Positions 55,324 through 63,996 of a DNA stretch of 64,000 nt are shown here, one piece after another (within the stretch, counting starts at the first letter, position 1; every line of letters starts with the position of its first letter). The stretch comes from Ensifer sp. PDNC004. GTDB lineage: Bacteria; Pseudomonadota; Alphaproteobacteria; Rhizobiales; Rhizobiaceae. A model generated the notes under the pieces. The model worked only from the letters and a program-made list of their open reading frames with translations, ran no database searches and had not been told where the DNA came from. A program made the position numbers and the translations under genes. The stretch lies in assembly GCF_016919405.1 (NCBI RefSeq), contig NZ_CP070353.1, positions 744,001 through 808,000 on the forward strand. Direction: 5' to 3'.

Positions 55324-55354
55324 TTGACCTCAACTAATATTGAGGTTTTATAGC
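55324..55354 (+). promoter_or_regulatory. SoxR-type promoter with operator and 19-bp spacer
   Basis: TTGACC (55324-55329) and TATAGC (55349-55354) form -35 and -10 boxes separated by 19 bases, the over-long spacer typical of MerR-family promoters. Inside it lies CCTCAA (55328-55333), six bases, TTGAGG (55340-55345), an 18-bp palindrome matching the SoxR-box form CCTCAAG-N4-CTTGAGG in its outer arms. It faces the flavin reductase gene. Confidence 0.9.
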
Positions 55355-55391
55355 ATTGGCTCCATGACTGAGACAACAGGAGCTTGATCCC

Positions 55392-55967
55392 ATGACTGAG
55401 AAAATGACCCTTGCCGTGATCTATGGCAGCGCGCGCCAGGGTCGCTTCTGCGACACGGTCGCCAACTGGCTGATCCGGGAACTTTCGGCTTCCGCTACGT
55501 TCACGCTGACGATCATCGATCCGGCCAGACTCAGAACGTCGCGCGGCCTTGGCGCGGCGGTCAATCCCGGCGAGTGGCTGGAGCGCAAGATCGCCGAGGC
55601 CGATGCCTTCATCGTCGTCACCCCCGAATACAATCACGGCTACCCGGCGGCGCTGAAGGAGCTGATCGACTCGGTCTACGAGCCCTGGCATGCAAAGCCG
55701 GTCGCCTTCGTCTCCTATGGTGGCGCCTCGGGCGGCATCCGCGCTGTCGAGCAATTGCGCCAGGTGTTTGGAGAGTTGCATGCGGTGACGCTGCGCGACG
55801 GGGTGACCTTCCCGAAGGCGTGGTCGAAGTTCGACGCTGCCGGCAATCTCTACAAGCCGGAGGAGCTGCGCGCGCCGCTGTTTTTGATGATGGATCGCCT
55901 GACCTGGTGGGCGCGGGTGTTGAAGCAGGCGCGCAAGACCAAGCCTTACAACGAAGTCGCGGCTTGA
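55392..55967 (+). CDS. NAD(P)H-dependent FMN reductase (flavodoxin-like fold)
   Basis: A 191-residue flavoprotein of the NADPH-dependent FMN reductase group. The FMN phosphate loop is IYGSARQGRFCDTVANW near the N terminus and the isoalloxazine site VTPEYNHGYPAALKELIDS near residue 77, both diagnostic; FVSYGGASGGIRAVEQL follows. Such enzymes reduce flavins, quinones or azo compounds. The gene is the apparent target of the SoxR promoter, consistent with a role in handling redox-active compounds. Start ATG 55392 has AGGAG 9 bases upstream. Confidence 0.9.
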   Translation: MTEKMTLAVIYGSARQGRFCDTVANWLIRELSASATFTLTIIDPARLRTSRGLGAAVNPGEWLERKIAEADAFIVVTPEYNHGYPAALKELIDSVYEPWHAKPVAFVSYGGASGGIRAVEQLRQVFGELHAVTLRDGVTFPKAWSKFDAAGNLYKPEELRAPLFLMMDRLTWWARVLKQARKTKPYNEVAA

Positions 55968-56039
55968 TGCGCCTGTGTGAACGGCGGTGGGATCTCAAAG
56001 GCTCGGCCTGGCGCCAAGGAGACGGCTATGGAGGCGGTA

Positions 56040-56501
56040 TCAGAGCGGCGAAACCTGCCGGATCGCTTCGCCGGCGATCATCGCGGCGGAGATGGCGATG
56101 TTCAGCGAGCGTTGGCCGTCGGCCATCGGAATGAGAATGCGGCCGTCGGCGCGCTCGTGCACGTGGTCGGGCACGCCGGCGCTTTCCCGCCCGAAGAGCA
56201 GGATGTCGTCCTGGCGGAAATCGTAGCGGGTATAGGGCAGGGCAGCCTTGGTGGAGGCGAGCACCAGGCGGCGTCCACCCGCGGCGCGCCACTCCTCGAA
56301 GCGCTCCCAGTTGACGTGACGGGTCAGCGCCACCGACGCGATATAGTCCATGCCGGCGCGCTTCAGGTTGCGGTCGGAAAGGTCGAAGCCGGCGGGCTCG
56401 ATCACGTCGACGCCAAGCCCGAGGCAGGCCGCCATACGCAGGATCGTGCCGGTGTTGCCGGGAATGTCGGGCTGGTAGAGGGCGATGCGCAGATTGCTCA
56501 T
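56040..56501 (-). CDS. trmL: tRNA (cytidine/uridine-2'-O-)-methyltransferase TrmL
   Basis: Methylates the 2'-O of the wobble base in certain leucine tRNAs. The 153-residue protein is a minimal SPOUT methyltransferase with IALYQPDIPGNTGTI at the start, LLFGRESAGVP near residue 98 and the knot motif IPMADGQRSLNIAISAAM. ATG at 56501 (MSNLRIAL) gives the usual length; an upstream extension to 56711 is not part of the family. Convergent with the flavin reductase gene and divergent from the leader of the ABC exporters. Confidence 0.94.
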   Translation of the reverse strand: MSNLRIALYQPDIPGNTGTILRMAACLGLGVDVIEPAGFDLSDRNLKRAGMDYIASVALTRHVNWERFEEWRAAGGRRLVLASTKAALPYTRYDFRQDDILLFGRESAGVPDHVHERADGRILIPMADGQRSLNIAISAAMIAGEAIRQVSPL

Positions 56502-56769
56502 GGGGTCGTGACTGCTCCGGGAGATAGCGGCGGAACGAATATCGATGGCGGCTCCTATCGCACCGAATGCATAAGCGATCCAGCCTCGATCGAACGATGT
56601 GGCCGTCAATTTCAGGTCGCTCATTTTGCCCGCGCTAATCTGTGCCGAAACAGCAACAGCGGTCGGAGCGATGAAAAATTGGGCAAAAAAGTGCCTGCGA
56701 CAATCTGGCATGCGAGCGCGAATAAGGGTAGAGATCGGACCTCTTCAACGCGAACCGACGGAGGCAAAC
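56502..56769. other. Intergenic region upstream of the leader ORF
   Basis: About 270 bases between trmL and the 18-codon leader ORF. It must contain the trmL promoter and the promoter of the leader/ABC unit. AT content rises near 56640-56690. Reading frames here have no ribosome sites. No operator was recognised. Confidence 0.35.
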
Positions 56770-56826
56770 ATGAATGTATCGATGTTGACACGCCTTCCTG
56801 GAGTAGTGGGCCACCGTTTGGCCTGA
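56770..56826 (+). CDS. Putative 18-residue leader peptide of the ABC exporter unit
   Basis: ATG at 56770 is preceded by GGAGG at 6-base spacing and opens an 18-codon frame, MNVSMLTRLPGVVGHRLA, ending TGA at 56824. Its size, strong ribosome site and position 157 bases ahead of an exporter gene, followed directly by alternative hairpins and T tracts, are those of a leader peptide in ribosome-mediated attenuation. There is no run of one amino acid; the middle uses codons CTT, CCT, GGA and GTA, which look less frequent in this GC-rich genome. It may sense an inhibitor of translation. Translation is unproven. Confidence 0.5.
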   Translation: MNVSMLTRLPGVVGHRLA

Positions 56827-56864
56827 CCGGTTCCGCGACCTATCTTCTAACCGAGATCGACGCG

Positions 56865-56951
56865 CTTCCGGGACTCCGGAAGACGAAGCCCTTTGTGGGC
56901 TGCATTTCCGGACTGACTTTTTCATCATAAGAATGCGGGGCGAAATCCCGC
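56865..56951 (+). promoter_or_regulatory. Candidate attenuator with mutually exclusive hairpins
   Basis: Segment 1 CTTCCGG (56865-56871) pairs with segment 2 CCGGAAG (56876-56882). Segment 2 can instead pair with segment 3 TTTCCGG (56905-56911), enclosing a smaller hairpin AGCCC/GGGCT (56887-56891, 56897-56901), and this form is followed by a T5 tract at 56918-56922. A further hairpin GCGGG/CCCGC (56935-56939, 56947-56951) followed by TTTCCTT lies just before the ABC gene's ribosome site. The layout fits attenuation or antitermination. Folding was judged by eye. Confidence 0.5.
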
Positions 56952-56983
56952 TTTCCTTCAAAATACTCTGAAGGAGCAATGTT

Positions 56984-58837
56984 ATGTTTGGCTGGTTTGA
57001 ATCCCGCCTCAATCCTTACCCTGCGGAGGAACCGACGGTTCCGCCGAAGACCCTGTTCGGCTTCTGCTGGCACTATTCCAAGCCGGCGGCACCCTGGCTC
57101 GTCATCATGTCCGTCTGCACGGCGCTGATCGCCATTGGCGAGGTGGCGCTGTTCCAGTTCCTCGGCAACATGGTGGACTGGCTGTCGAGCGCTGACCGCG
57201 AGAGCTTCCTTGCCGCCGAAGGCGGACGGCTGTTCTGGATGGCTGCGCTCGTCCTCATCGGCCTGCCGGGCCTGGTGGCGATCGATTCGCTGATCATGCA
57301 CCAGGTGCTGCTCGGCAACTATCCGATGATCGCCCGCTGGCAGATGCACCGCTACCTGCTGCGCCAAAGCATGACCTTCTTTGCCAACGAGTTCGCCGGA
57401 CGCGTTGCAACGAAAGTGATGCAGACGTCGCTGGCCGTGCGCGAAACCGTGATGAAGATCCTCGACGTCTTCGTCTATGTCGTCAGCTACTTCGTCACCA
57501 TGCTCGCGGTCGTCGCCACCGCCGACTGGCGGCTGGTGATCCCGCTCGGCATCTGGCTGGCGATCTATATCTGCATCGTCAGCTATTTCGTGCCGCGGTT
57601 GCAGAAGATCTCCAAGGAGCAGGCGGATGCACGCTCGATGATGACCGGGCGGATCGTCGACAGCTACACCAATATCGGCACGGTCAAGCTGTTCTCGCAT
57701 GCCGGCCGCGAGGAAGGTTATGCCCGCGACGGCATGGACGGTTTCCTCGACACCGTGCATCGCCAGATGCGCAAGGTGACGCTGTTCCATGTGTTGGTCT
57801 ATGCCAACAACAGCATCGCCCTCTTTGCGATCGCAGCGCTTGGCATTCATCTCTGGCTGACGAGTGCGATCTCCGTCGGCGCGATCGCGATTGCCGTCGG
57901 CCTTGCGATGCGCATCAACGGGATGTCGCAGTGGATCATGTGGGAAGTCTCGGCGCTGTTCGAGAATATCGGCACGGTCTATGACGGCATCGGCATGATG
58001 ACCAAGGCTCACGACATCGTCGACGAGCCGGACGCCAAGGCGCTGACAGCGGACAAGGGGGCAATCGCCTTCGACAACATCCGCTTCCACTACGGCAAGG
58101 CCAAGGGCGTTATCGATCACCTCTCGCTCGACATCAAGCCGGGCGAGAAGATCGGCCTCGTCGGTCGCTCGGGCGCCGGCAAGACGACGCTGATGAACCT
58201 GCTGCTGCGCTTCTACGACCTGGAGGACGGCGCGATCCGGATCGATGGCAAGGATATCGCAACCGTCACGCAGGACAGCCTGCGCTCGCAGATCGGTGTC
58301 GTGACGCAAGACACCTCGCTCCTGCACCGGTCCATTCGCGACAACATCGCCTATGGCCATCCGGAAGCGGACGACGAGGCGATCATCGCGGCGGCCAAGA
58401 AGGCGAATGCCTGGGACTTCGTTCAGGGGCTCGAGGACAACCAGGGCCGCAAGGGCCTGGATGCCCAGGTCGGCGAACGCGGCGTCAAGCTCTCCGGCGG
58501 CCAGCGTCAGCGCATCGCGATCGCGCGCGTGTTCCTGAAGGACGCGCCGATCCTGATCCTCGACGAGGCGACCTCGGCGCTCGATTCCGAAGTCGAACAG
58601 GCGATCCAGGAGAACCTGTTCGCTCTGATGGCAGGCAAGACGGTGATCGCGATCGCCCACCGGCTGTCGACGCTGACGGAGATGGACCGGCTGGTGATCC
58701 TCGAGGCGGGCCGCATCGTCGAGACCGGTTCGCATGCCGAGCTCGTGGCCCATGGCGGTCTCTACGCCGATCTCTGGTCTCGCCAGTCGGGCGGCTTCAT
58801 CGCCGACGATGTCGAGAAGGAAGAGGCAGCGGAGTAA
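56984..58837 (+). CDS. ABC exporter half-transporter (TMD-NBD), first of a tandem pair
   Basis: A 617-residue multidrug/lipid-type ABC exporter subunit with six N-terminal membrane helices and a C-terminal ATPase: Walker A GRSGAGKTT near 395, Q-loop VVTQDTSLLHRSIRDN, signature LSGGQRQRIAIARVFL, Walker B ILILDEATSALDSE, switch IAHRLST. Start ATG 56984 follows AAGGAG. A paralog follows at 58958, so the two may form a heterodimer, though a terminator lies between them. The unusual leader upstream suggests induction by a translation-affecting compound. Substrate unknown. Confidence 0.93.
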   Translation: MFGWFESRLNPYPAEEPTVPPKTLFGFCWHYSKPAAPWLVIMSVCTALIAIGEVALFQFLGNMVDWLSSADRESFLAAEGGRLFWMAALVLIGLPGLVAIDSLIMHQVLLGNYPMIARWQMHRYLLRQSMTFFANEFAGRVATKVMQTSLAVRETVMKILDVFVYVVSYFVTMLAVVATADWRLVIPLGIWLAIYICIVSYFVPRLQKISKEQADARSMMTGRIVDSYTNIGTVKLFSHAGREEGYARDGMDGFLDTVHRQMRKVTLFHVLVYANNSIALFAIAALGIHLWLTSAISVGAIAIAVGLAMRINGMSQWIMWEVSALFENIGTVYDGIGMMTKAHDIVDEPDAKALTADKGAIAFDNIRFHYGKAKGVIDHLSLDIKPGEKIGLVGRSGAGKTTLMNLLLRFYDLEDGAIRIDGKDIATVTQDSLRSQIGVVTQDTSLLHRSIRDNIAYGHPEADDEAIIAAAKKANAWDFVQGLEDNQGRKGLDAQVGERGVKLSGGQRQRIAIARVFLKDAPILILDEATSALDSEVEQAIQENLFALMAGKTVIAIAHRLSTLTEMDRLVILEAGRIVETGSHAELVAHGGLYADLWSRQSGGFIADDVEKEEAAE

Positions 58838-58843
58838 GCAACC

Positions 58844-58877
58844 AGAGGCCCGCCGTTCGAATGAGCGGCGGGCCTCT
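58844..58877 (+). terminator. Rho-independent terminator after the first ABC exporter
   Basis: AGAGGCCCGCCG (58844-58855) pairs perfectly over 12 bp with CGGCGGGCCTCT (58866-58877), followed by TTGTTAG. It would limit read-through into the second exporter gene, which therefore probably has its own promoter in the 120-base gap. Confidence 0.85.
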
Positions 58878-58957
58878 TTGTTAGACGTTACGCATTTGTA
58901 ATCTGCAATTGTGTCGAAACCGATTGCTGTTGTCGCCGAACCGCCTATATCGGAACC

Positions 58958-60823
58958 ATGCTCAGCGCCATCGTCAGCCTCTTCGAGAACTGGATCAAGC
59001 CCTTCGAAGCGCGCGAGCGCTTGCAGCCGCCGAAATCGCTCTGGGGTTTTGCCTGGTTCTATGCCAGCCAGGCCAAGGGACCGTTCATCGCAATGGCGGT
59101 GCTCGGCGGCCTCGTTGCCATGCTGGAGGCGGGGCTCTTCTATTTCGTCGGCCGGCTCGTCGATCTGCTCGACACCGTGAAGCCGGAAGCCGGCTGGAGC
59201 GGTCTGATCGCCGCCAATGGGCCGGAACTCCTGTTCATGCTCCTGACGGTGATGGTCTTCCGTTTCGTCGCGGTGTCGCTGGCGGCGCTCGTCGAAGAAC
59301 AGGCGATCACGACAGGCTTCTTGAACCTGGTGCGCTGGCAATCCTATGTGCATGTCGCCCGGCAGTCGCTGACCTTCTTCCAGAACGACTTTTCCGGCCG
59401 CATCGTCACCAAGGTCTGGGCCGGGGCGCAGGCAACGAGCGACCTGCTCGTCTCCCTGCTGCAGGTCGTCTGGTTCATCGTCATCTACACCGCGTCGACC
59501 ATGGCGCTGGTGGCGCAGCTCGACTGGCGCCTGGCGGCGATGGTCGGTTTCTGGATCGTCGTCTTCCTGGTACTGGCGCGCTTCTTCGTTCCGCGCATCC
59601 GCAAGCACGCGCGCGATACCGCCGAAATGGCGTCGATGCTGAACGGCCGCATGGTCGATGCCTATTCCAACATCCAGACCTTGAAGCTCTTCGGCCGCGA
59701 CGAAGAGAACGACCGCTACATCCGCGGCGGCTTCGACCGGTTCCAGCGCGCGGTGATCCCGTTCACGCGGCTCTTGACGGCGGTGCGCGCTTCGCTGGCA
59801 CTGCTTTCCGGCCTGATGATCACCGCGATCGCGGTCTATGCCATCCATCTCTGGCTCGCGGGCTCGATCAGCTCCGGCGCGGTCGCCTTCACCCTGGCGC
59901 TGGTGCTGCGGCTCAACATGCTGCTCGGCCGCATGATGACGCAGTTCAACTCGATCATGCGCAACATCGGCACGATCCAGAACTCGGCCGAACTGGTCTC
60001 GCAGTCGATCGGTCTCGTCGATCGGCCGGACGCGACGGAACTTGCCGTGAGCAAGCCGGAAATCCGCTTCGAACACGTGCGCTTCCACTACGGCAAGGGC
60101 GAGCGCGTCATCGACGACTTTTCCCTCGTCGTCCGTCCGGGGGAGAAGGTGGGTATCGTCGGCCGCTCCGGCGCGGGCAAATCGACCCTCGTCAATCTGC
60201 TGTTGCGCTTCTACGACCTTGAAAGCGGGCGCATCCTGATCGACGGACAGGATATCGCGACCGTAAGGCAGGAATCGCTGCGCGCCCAGGTCGGCATGGT
60301 CAGCCAAGATACCTCGCTGCTGCACCGCTCGATCCGCGACAATGTCCTCTTCGGCCGCCCCGATGCGAACGAGGAGCAACTGATCGCCGCGGCACGGAAA
60401 GCCGAAGCCTATGACTTCATCGCCGACCTTCAGGACCAGCGCGGCCACAAGGGGCTCGACGCCCATGTCGGCGAGCGCGGCGTCAAGCTTTCGGGCGGCC
60501 AGCGCCAGCGCATCGCGATCGCCCGGGTGATGCTGAAGGATGCGCCGATCCTCGTGCTCGACGAGGCGACCTCGGCGCTCGATTCTGAAGTCGAAGCGGC
60601 GATCCAGTCCAATCTCGACCGCCTGATGCAGGGCAAGACGGTGCTCGCGATCGCCCATCGGCTGTCGACGATCGCGGCACTCGACCGGCTGGTAGTGATG
60701 GACAAGGGACGGATCGTCGAACAGGGAACGCACGCCGAACTTGTTGCCCGCGGCGGGCTTTACGCCGGCCTCTGGTCGCGCCAGTCCGGCGGATTTCTCG
60801 CCCGGGACGAGGCGGCGGAGTAG
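58958..60823 (+). CDS. ABC exporter half-transporter (TMD-NBD), second of a tandem pair
   Basis: A 621-residue paralog of the preceding exporter with the same architecture: six membrane helices, Walker A GRSGAGKST, MVSQDTSLLHRSIRDN, LSGGQRQRIAIARVML, LVLDEATSALDSE. It differs in its N-terminal 60 residues and in loop regions. Both copies have complete catalytic sites, so either could work as a homodimer. The ribosome site of ATG 58958 is weak. It is followed by the promoter region of the bc1 operon, with no strong terminator seen. Confidence 0.92.
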   Translation: MLSAIVSLFENWIKPFEARERLQPPKSLWGFAWFYASQAKGPFIAMAVLGGLVAMLEAGLFYFVGRLVDLLDTVKPEAGWSGLIAANGPELLFMLLTVMVFRFVAVSLAALVEEQAITTGFLNLVRWQSYVHVARQSLTFFQNDFSGRIVTKVWAGAQATSDLLVSLLQVVWFIVIYTASTMALVAQLDWRLAAMVGFWIVVFLVLARFFVPRIRKHARDTAEMASMLNGRMVDAYSNIQTLKLFGRDEENDRYIRGGFDRFQRAVIPFTRLLTAVRASLALLSGLMITAIAVYAIHLWLAGSISSGAVAFTLALVLRLNMLLGRMMTQFNSIMRNIGTIQNSAELVSQSIGLVDRPDATELAVSKPEIRFEHVRFHYGKGERVIDDFSLVVRPGEKVGIVGRSGAGKSTLVNLLLRFYDLESGRILIDGQDIATVRQESLRAQVGMVSQDTSLLHRSIRDNVLFGRPDANEEQLIAAARKAEAYDFIADLQDQRGHKGLDAHVGERGVKLSGGQRQRIAIARVMLKDAPILVLDEATSALDSEVEAAIQSNLDRLMQGKTVLAIAHRLSTIAALDRLVVMDKGRIVEQGTHAELVARGGLYAGLWSRQSGGFLARDEAAE

Positions 60824-61190
60824 GGCGCTCTTCGGGCGCCTCCAGGCCCATCCGGCGGGTGCAAATTCCGCCTAACTGATGGCCGTCAAGTCCTTGTGCC
60901 AATTGGCCGCGCTTTTCCCCGCGACAATCTGCCCACATCCCCTTGTCAAGGCTGGACATAATTTGCGATCAAGCATAGAACGCGCCGGATTGACGGGGAT
61001 TCTGCGTGCCGTGCGCGCGCCGATTCTTTTCGGATTCTGTGCCGATGTCGCATTTGCAACTGCAGGGCGACGGGGCGACAGCACTATGAATAGGGCGTGG
61101 TTCCTTGACCTGGATCAAACCGCAAGGGGCAGGAATTTCGCCGGGGGCGGATGCGGTTTCCGCAATATTGCGTGAGAGGATGGTTTAGCC
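60824..61190 (+). other. Upstream region of the cytochrome bc1 operon
   Basis: This 367-base gap should contain the petABC promoter. Frames inside it lack ribosome sites. The only recognised element is the TTGAC-N4-ATCAA site at 61105-61118. The stretch 60950-61040 is moderately AT-rich. Confidence 0.4.
61105..61118. promoter_or_regulatory. FNR/FixK-like box upstream of petA
   Basis: TTGACCTGGATCAA has the form TTGAY-N4-ATCAA of FNR/FixK/Anr sites, with one departure from a perfect palindrome. It is 73-86 bases before the petA start codon. In rhizobia FixK controls microaerobic respiration genes, so it could adjust bc1 expression to oxygen. Chance occurrence is possible. Confidence 0.55.
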
Positions 61191-61769
61191 GTGAGCGAAC
61201 ACGACACTTCAAGCGAGGCCTTGGGCGAGCCCACTCGCCGCGACTTCCTTTATCTGGCTACCGGTATGGCAGGCGTCGTTGGCGCTGGCGCCGTCGCCTG
61301 GCCGTTCATCGACCAGATGCGTCCGGATGCATCAACGCTCGCGCTCGCGTCGATCGAGGTTGACGTATCGAGCCTGCAGCCCGGTATGTCGCTGACCGCG
61401 AAATGGCGCGGCAAGCCGATCTTCATCCGCAACCGTACGGAGAAGGAAGTCGAGGAGGCAAAGGCCGTCCAGCTCGACGAGCTTAAGGACCAGGTTGCGC
61501 GCAACGCCAACCTTCCGGCCGATGCAACCGCGAGCGACCTCGATCGTTCCGCCGGCGAAGGCAAGGAAAACTGGATCGTCATGATCGGTTCCTGCACCCA
61601 TCTGGGCTGCGTGCCGCTTGGCCAGGCCGGTGATTTCGGTGGCTGGTTCTGTCCCTGCCACGGTTCGCACTACGATACGGCCGGCCGCATCCGTAAGGGT
61701 CCGGCGCCGGAGAACCTTCACGTGCCGACCTTCTCGTTCGTATCCGACACAGTTATCAAGATCGGTTGA
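61191..61769 (+). CDS. petA: Ubiquinol-cytochrome c reductase iron-sulfur (Rieske) subunit
   Basis: The 192-residue Rieske protein of the bc1 complex. A twin-arginine signal-anchor ([20 protein letters not shown]) spans about residues 15-37 and the [2Fe-2S] ligands appear as CTHLGC near 138 and CPCHGS near 155. It carries electrons from quinol to cytochrome c1. Start is a GTG at 61191. First gene of petA-petB-petC; in rhizobia these are also called fbcF, fbcB and fbcC. petB starts 14 bases after its stop. Confidence 0.97.
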   Translation: MSEHDTSSEALGEPTRRDFLYLATGMAGVVGAGAVAWPFIDQMRPDASTLALASIEVDVSSLQPGMSLTAKWRGKPIFIRNRTEKEVEEAKAVQLDELKDQVARNANLPADATASDLDRSAGEGKENWIVMIGSCTHLGCVPLGQAGDFGGWFCPCHGSHYDTAGRIRKGPAPENLHVPTFSFVSDTVIKIG

Positions 61770-61783
61770 GGGGACTACTGATA

Positions 61784-63064
61784 ATGAGTGCTGAACATTC
61801 AACCTACACGCCGACGACTGGCATTGAGAAATGGGTTGATTCCCGTCTGCCGTTGCCGCGTCTGATCCACGATAGCTTCATCAGCTATCCGGTTCCCCGG
61901 AACCTGAACTACGCCTACACCTTCGGTGCCATGCTCTCGGTCATGCTGATCGTCCAGATCCTGACCGGTATCGTTCTTGCGATGCACTACGCCGCTGAAA
62001 CGACCGTCGCCTTCAATTCGGTCGAAAAGATCATGCGCGACGTCAACCACGGCTGGCTGCTGCGCTACATGCACGCCAACGGCGCATCCTTCTTCTTCAT
62101 CGCCGTCTACCTGCACATCGCCCGTGGTCTCTACTACGGCTCGTACAAGGCTCCGCGCGAAATCCTCTGGATCCTCGGCGTGGTCATCTACCTCCTGATG
62201 ATGGCGACCGGCTTCATGGGCTACGTTCTGCCCTGGGGTCAGATGTCCTTCTGGGGCGCGACCGTTATCACCGGCTTCTTCACCGCCTTCCCGCTGGTGG
62301 GTGAGTGGATCCAGCAGTTCCTGCTCGGCGGCTTCGCCGTTGACCAGCCGACGCTGAACCGCTTCTTCTCGCTGCACTACCTGCTGCCCTTCATGATCGC
62401 CGGCGTCGTCGTCCTGCACATCTGGGCCCTGCACGTAACGGGTCAGACCAACCCGACCGGCGTTGAAGTCAAGTCCAAGACCGACACCGTTCCCTTCACG
62501 CCCTACGCGACGCTGAAGGATGCACTCGGCGTTTCCGTCTTCCTGATCATCTATGCCTGGTTCGTCTTCTACCAGCCGAACTTCCTCGGCCACCCGGACA
62601 ACTACATTCCGGCTGACGCGCTGAAGACGCCTGCTCACATCGTTCCGGAGTGGTACTACCTGCCGTTCTACGCGATGCTGCGCGCCATCACCTTCAACAT
62701 TGGCCCGATCGACTCCAAGCTCGGCGGCGTTCTGGTGATGTTCGGCTCGATCATCATCCTGTTCTTCCTGCCGTGGCTCGACACGTCGAAGGTCCGCTCG
62801 GCCGTCTACCGTCCGTGGTACAAGCTGTTCTTCTGGGTCTTCGTGGTCAACGCCATCCTGCTCGGCTGGCTCGGTTCGCGTCCGGCAGAAGGCCTGTACG
62901 TCGTGATGTCGCAGATCGGCACGCTGTACTACTTCGGCTTCTTCCTCGTCATCATGCCGGTTCTCGGCCTGATCGAAACGCCGAAGCGCATTCCGAATTC
63001 CATCACCGAAGCGGTACTGGAAAAGCAGAATGCCAAGGCGCAGCCGGCCGCCGCGCGCGCCTGA
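61784..63064 (+). CDS. petB: Cytochrome b of the bc1 complex
   Basis: A 426-residue integral membrane protein with eight helices binding hemes bL and bH. Heme ligands form two H-x13-H pairs, in [19 protein letters not shown] and in [18 protein letters not shown]; the quinol-site motif [13 protein letters not shown] follows. Unlike photosynthetic b6 it is not split. The ATG at 61784 ([10 protein letters not shown]) has AGGGG upstream; a start at 61766 would overlap petA. Essential for aerobic and symbiotic respiration in rhizobia. Confidence 0.97.
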   Translation: MSAEHSTYTPTTGIEKWVDSRLPLPRLIHDSFISYPVPRNLNYAYTFGAMLSVMLIVQILTGIVLAMHYAAETTVAFNSVEKIMRDVNHGWLLRYMHANGASFFFIAVYLHIARGLYYGSYKAPREILWILGVVIYLLMMATGFMGYVLPWGQMSFWGATVITGFFTAFPLVGEWIQQFLLGGFAVDQPTLNRFFSLHYLLPFMIAGVVVLHIWALHVTGQTNPTGVEVKSKTDTVPFTPYATLKDALGVSVFLIIYAWFVFYQPNFLGHPDNYIPADALKTPAHIVPEWYYLPFYAMLRAITFNIGPIDSKLGGVLVMFGSIIILFFLPWLDTSKVRSAVYRPWYKLFFWVFVVNAILLGWLGSRPAEGLYVVMSQIGTLYYFGFFLVIMPVLGLIETPKRIPNSITEAVLEKQNAKAQPAAARA

Positions 63065-63096
63065 TCAGAACAGCGATTGATAAGGAACCCACAACA

Positions 63097-63966
63097 ATGA
63101 AAAAGCTTGTTACAGGCATTCTGTCACTCGCTGTCGTCGCTGGTCTCGGTCTCGGTGCGGCTGTTGCCGAAGAGGCGAAGGGCGGCGAGGAGCATGGCGG
63201 CGGTACGCCCCACTATCCGATCCACAAGCCGGAACAGCAGGACTGGAGCTTTGCCGGTCCCTTCGGTCACTACGACAAGGGCCAGCTGCAGCGCGGCCTG
63301 AAGGTCTACACCGAAGTCTGTTCTGCCTGCCACTCGATGAACCTGGTTGCCTTCCGCACGCTGGAAGGCCTGGGCTACTCGGATGCACAGGTAAAGGCTT
63401 TCGCGGCGAACTACGAAGTCCAGGACGGCCCGAACGCCGACGGCGAGATGTACACCCGCAAGGCTGTCGCCTCCGACCACTTCCCGTCGCCTTACGCGAA
63501 CAAGGAAGCGGCTGCCGCATCGAACAACGGTGCAGCTCCGCCGGACTTCTCGCTGATCGCCAAGGCACGCGGCATCGAGCGCGGCTTCCCGCAGTTCATC
63601 TTCGACATGTTCTGGCCCTACCAGGAAGGCGGCCCGGACTACATCCACGCGCTGCTGACCGGCTACCAGGATCCGCCGCAGGGCGTCGAAGTGGCTGAAG
63701 GCACGCACTACAACCCGTACTTCGCCAACGCCGCCGCGCTGGCGATGGCGCAGCCGATCTCCGCCGACCAGGTCACCTATGACGATGGCACGCCGCAGAC
63801 GGTCGACCAGTACGCCAAGGACGTTTCGGCATTCCTGATGTGGGCCGCCGAGCCGCACCTCGAAGAGCGCAAGCGCACTGGCTTCATGGTAATGGTGTTC
63901 CTGCTGATCTTCACCGGCCTGGTGTACCTCACCAAGAAGTCGGTCTACGCCAACAAGGAACATTGA
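63097..63966 (+). CDS. petC: Cytochrome c1 of the bc1 complex
   Basis: A 289-residue protein with a signal peptide (about 1-24, GILSLAVVAGLGLGAAVA), the heme-binding CSACH near residue 76, and a C-terminal anchor helix (GFMVMVFLLIFTGLVYL). It accepts electrons from the Rieske protein. In some rhizobia cytochrome b and c1 are made as one precursor and split; here they are separate genes 32 bases apart with an AAGGAA ribosome site before ATG 63097. The gene ends just before the window edge. Confidence 0.97.
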   Translation: MKKLVTGILSLAVVAGLGLGAAVAEEAKGGEEHGGGTPHYPIHKPEQQDWSFAGPFGHYDKGQLQRGLKVYTEVCSACHSMNLVAFRTLEGLGYSDAQVKAFAANYEVQDGPNADGEMYTRKAVASDHFPSPYANKEAAAASNNGAAPPDFSLIAKARGIERGFPQFIFDMFWPYQEGGPDYIHALLTGYQDPPQGVEVAEGTHYNPYFANAAALAMAQPISADQVTYDDGTPQTVDQYAKDVSAFLMWAAEPHLEERKRTGFMVMVFLLIFTGLVYLTKKSVYANKEH

Positions 63967-63996
63967 TCGGTTTCCGGCTTGAGCCGGTTCGATCAA
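63963..63996 (+). terminator. Two-tier hairpin after petC
   Basis: TTGATCG (63963-63969) pairs with CGATCAA (63990-63996) and encloses CCGGCT/AGCCGG (63974-63979, 63982-63987). The outer arm overlaps the petC stop. Whether a T tract follows cannot be seen, as the window ends at 64000. Confidence 0.55.

Noticed and set aside
56840..60733. Minus-strand open frame of 1297 codons opposite both ABC exporters, with an internal repeat
   Set aside because: It has no ribosome site or known domains. The apparent repeat arises because the two exporter genes on the other strand are paralogs.
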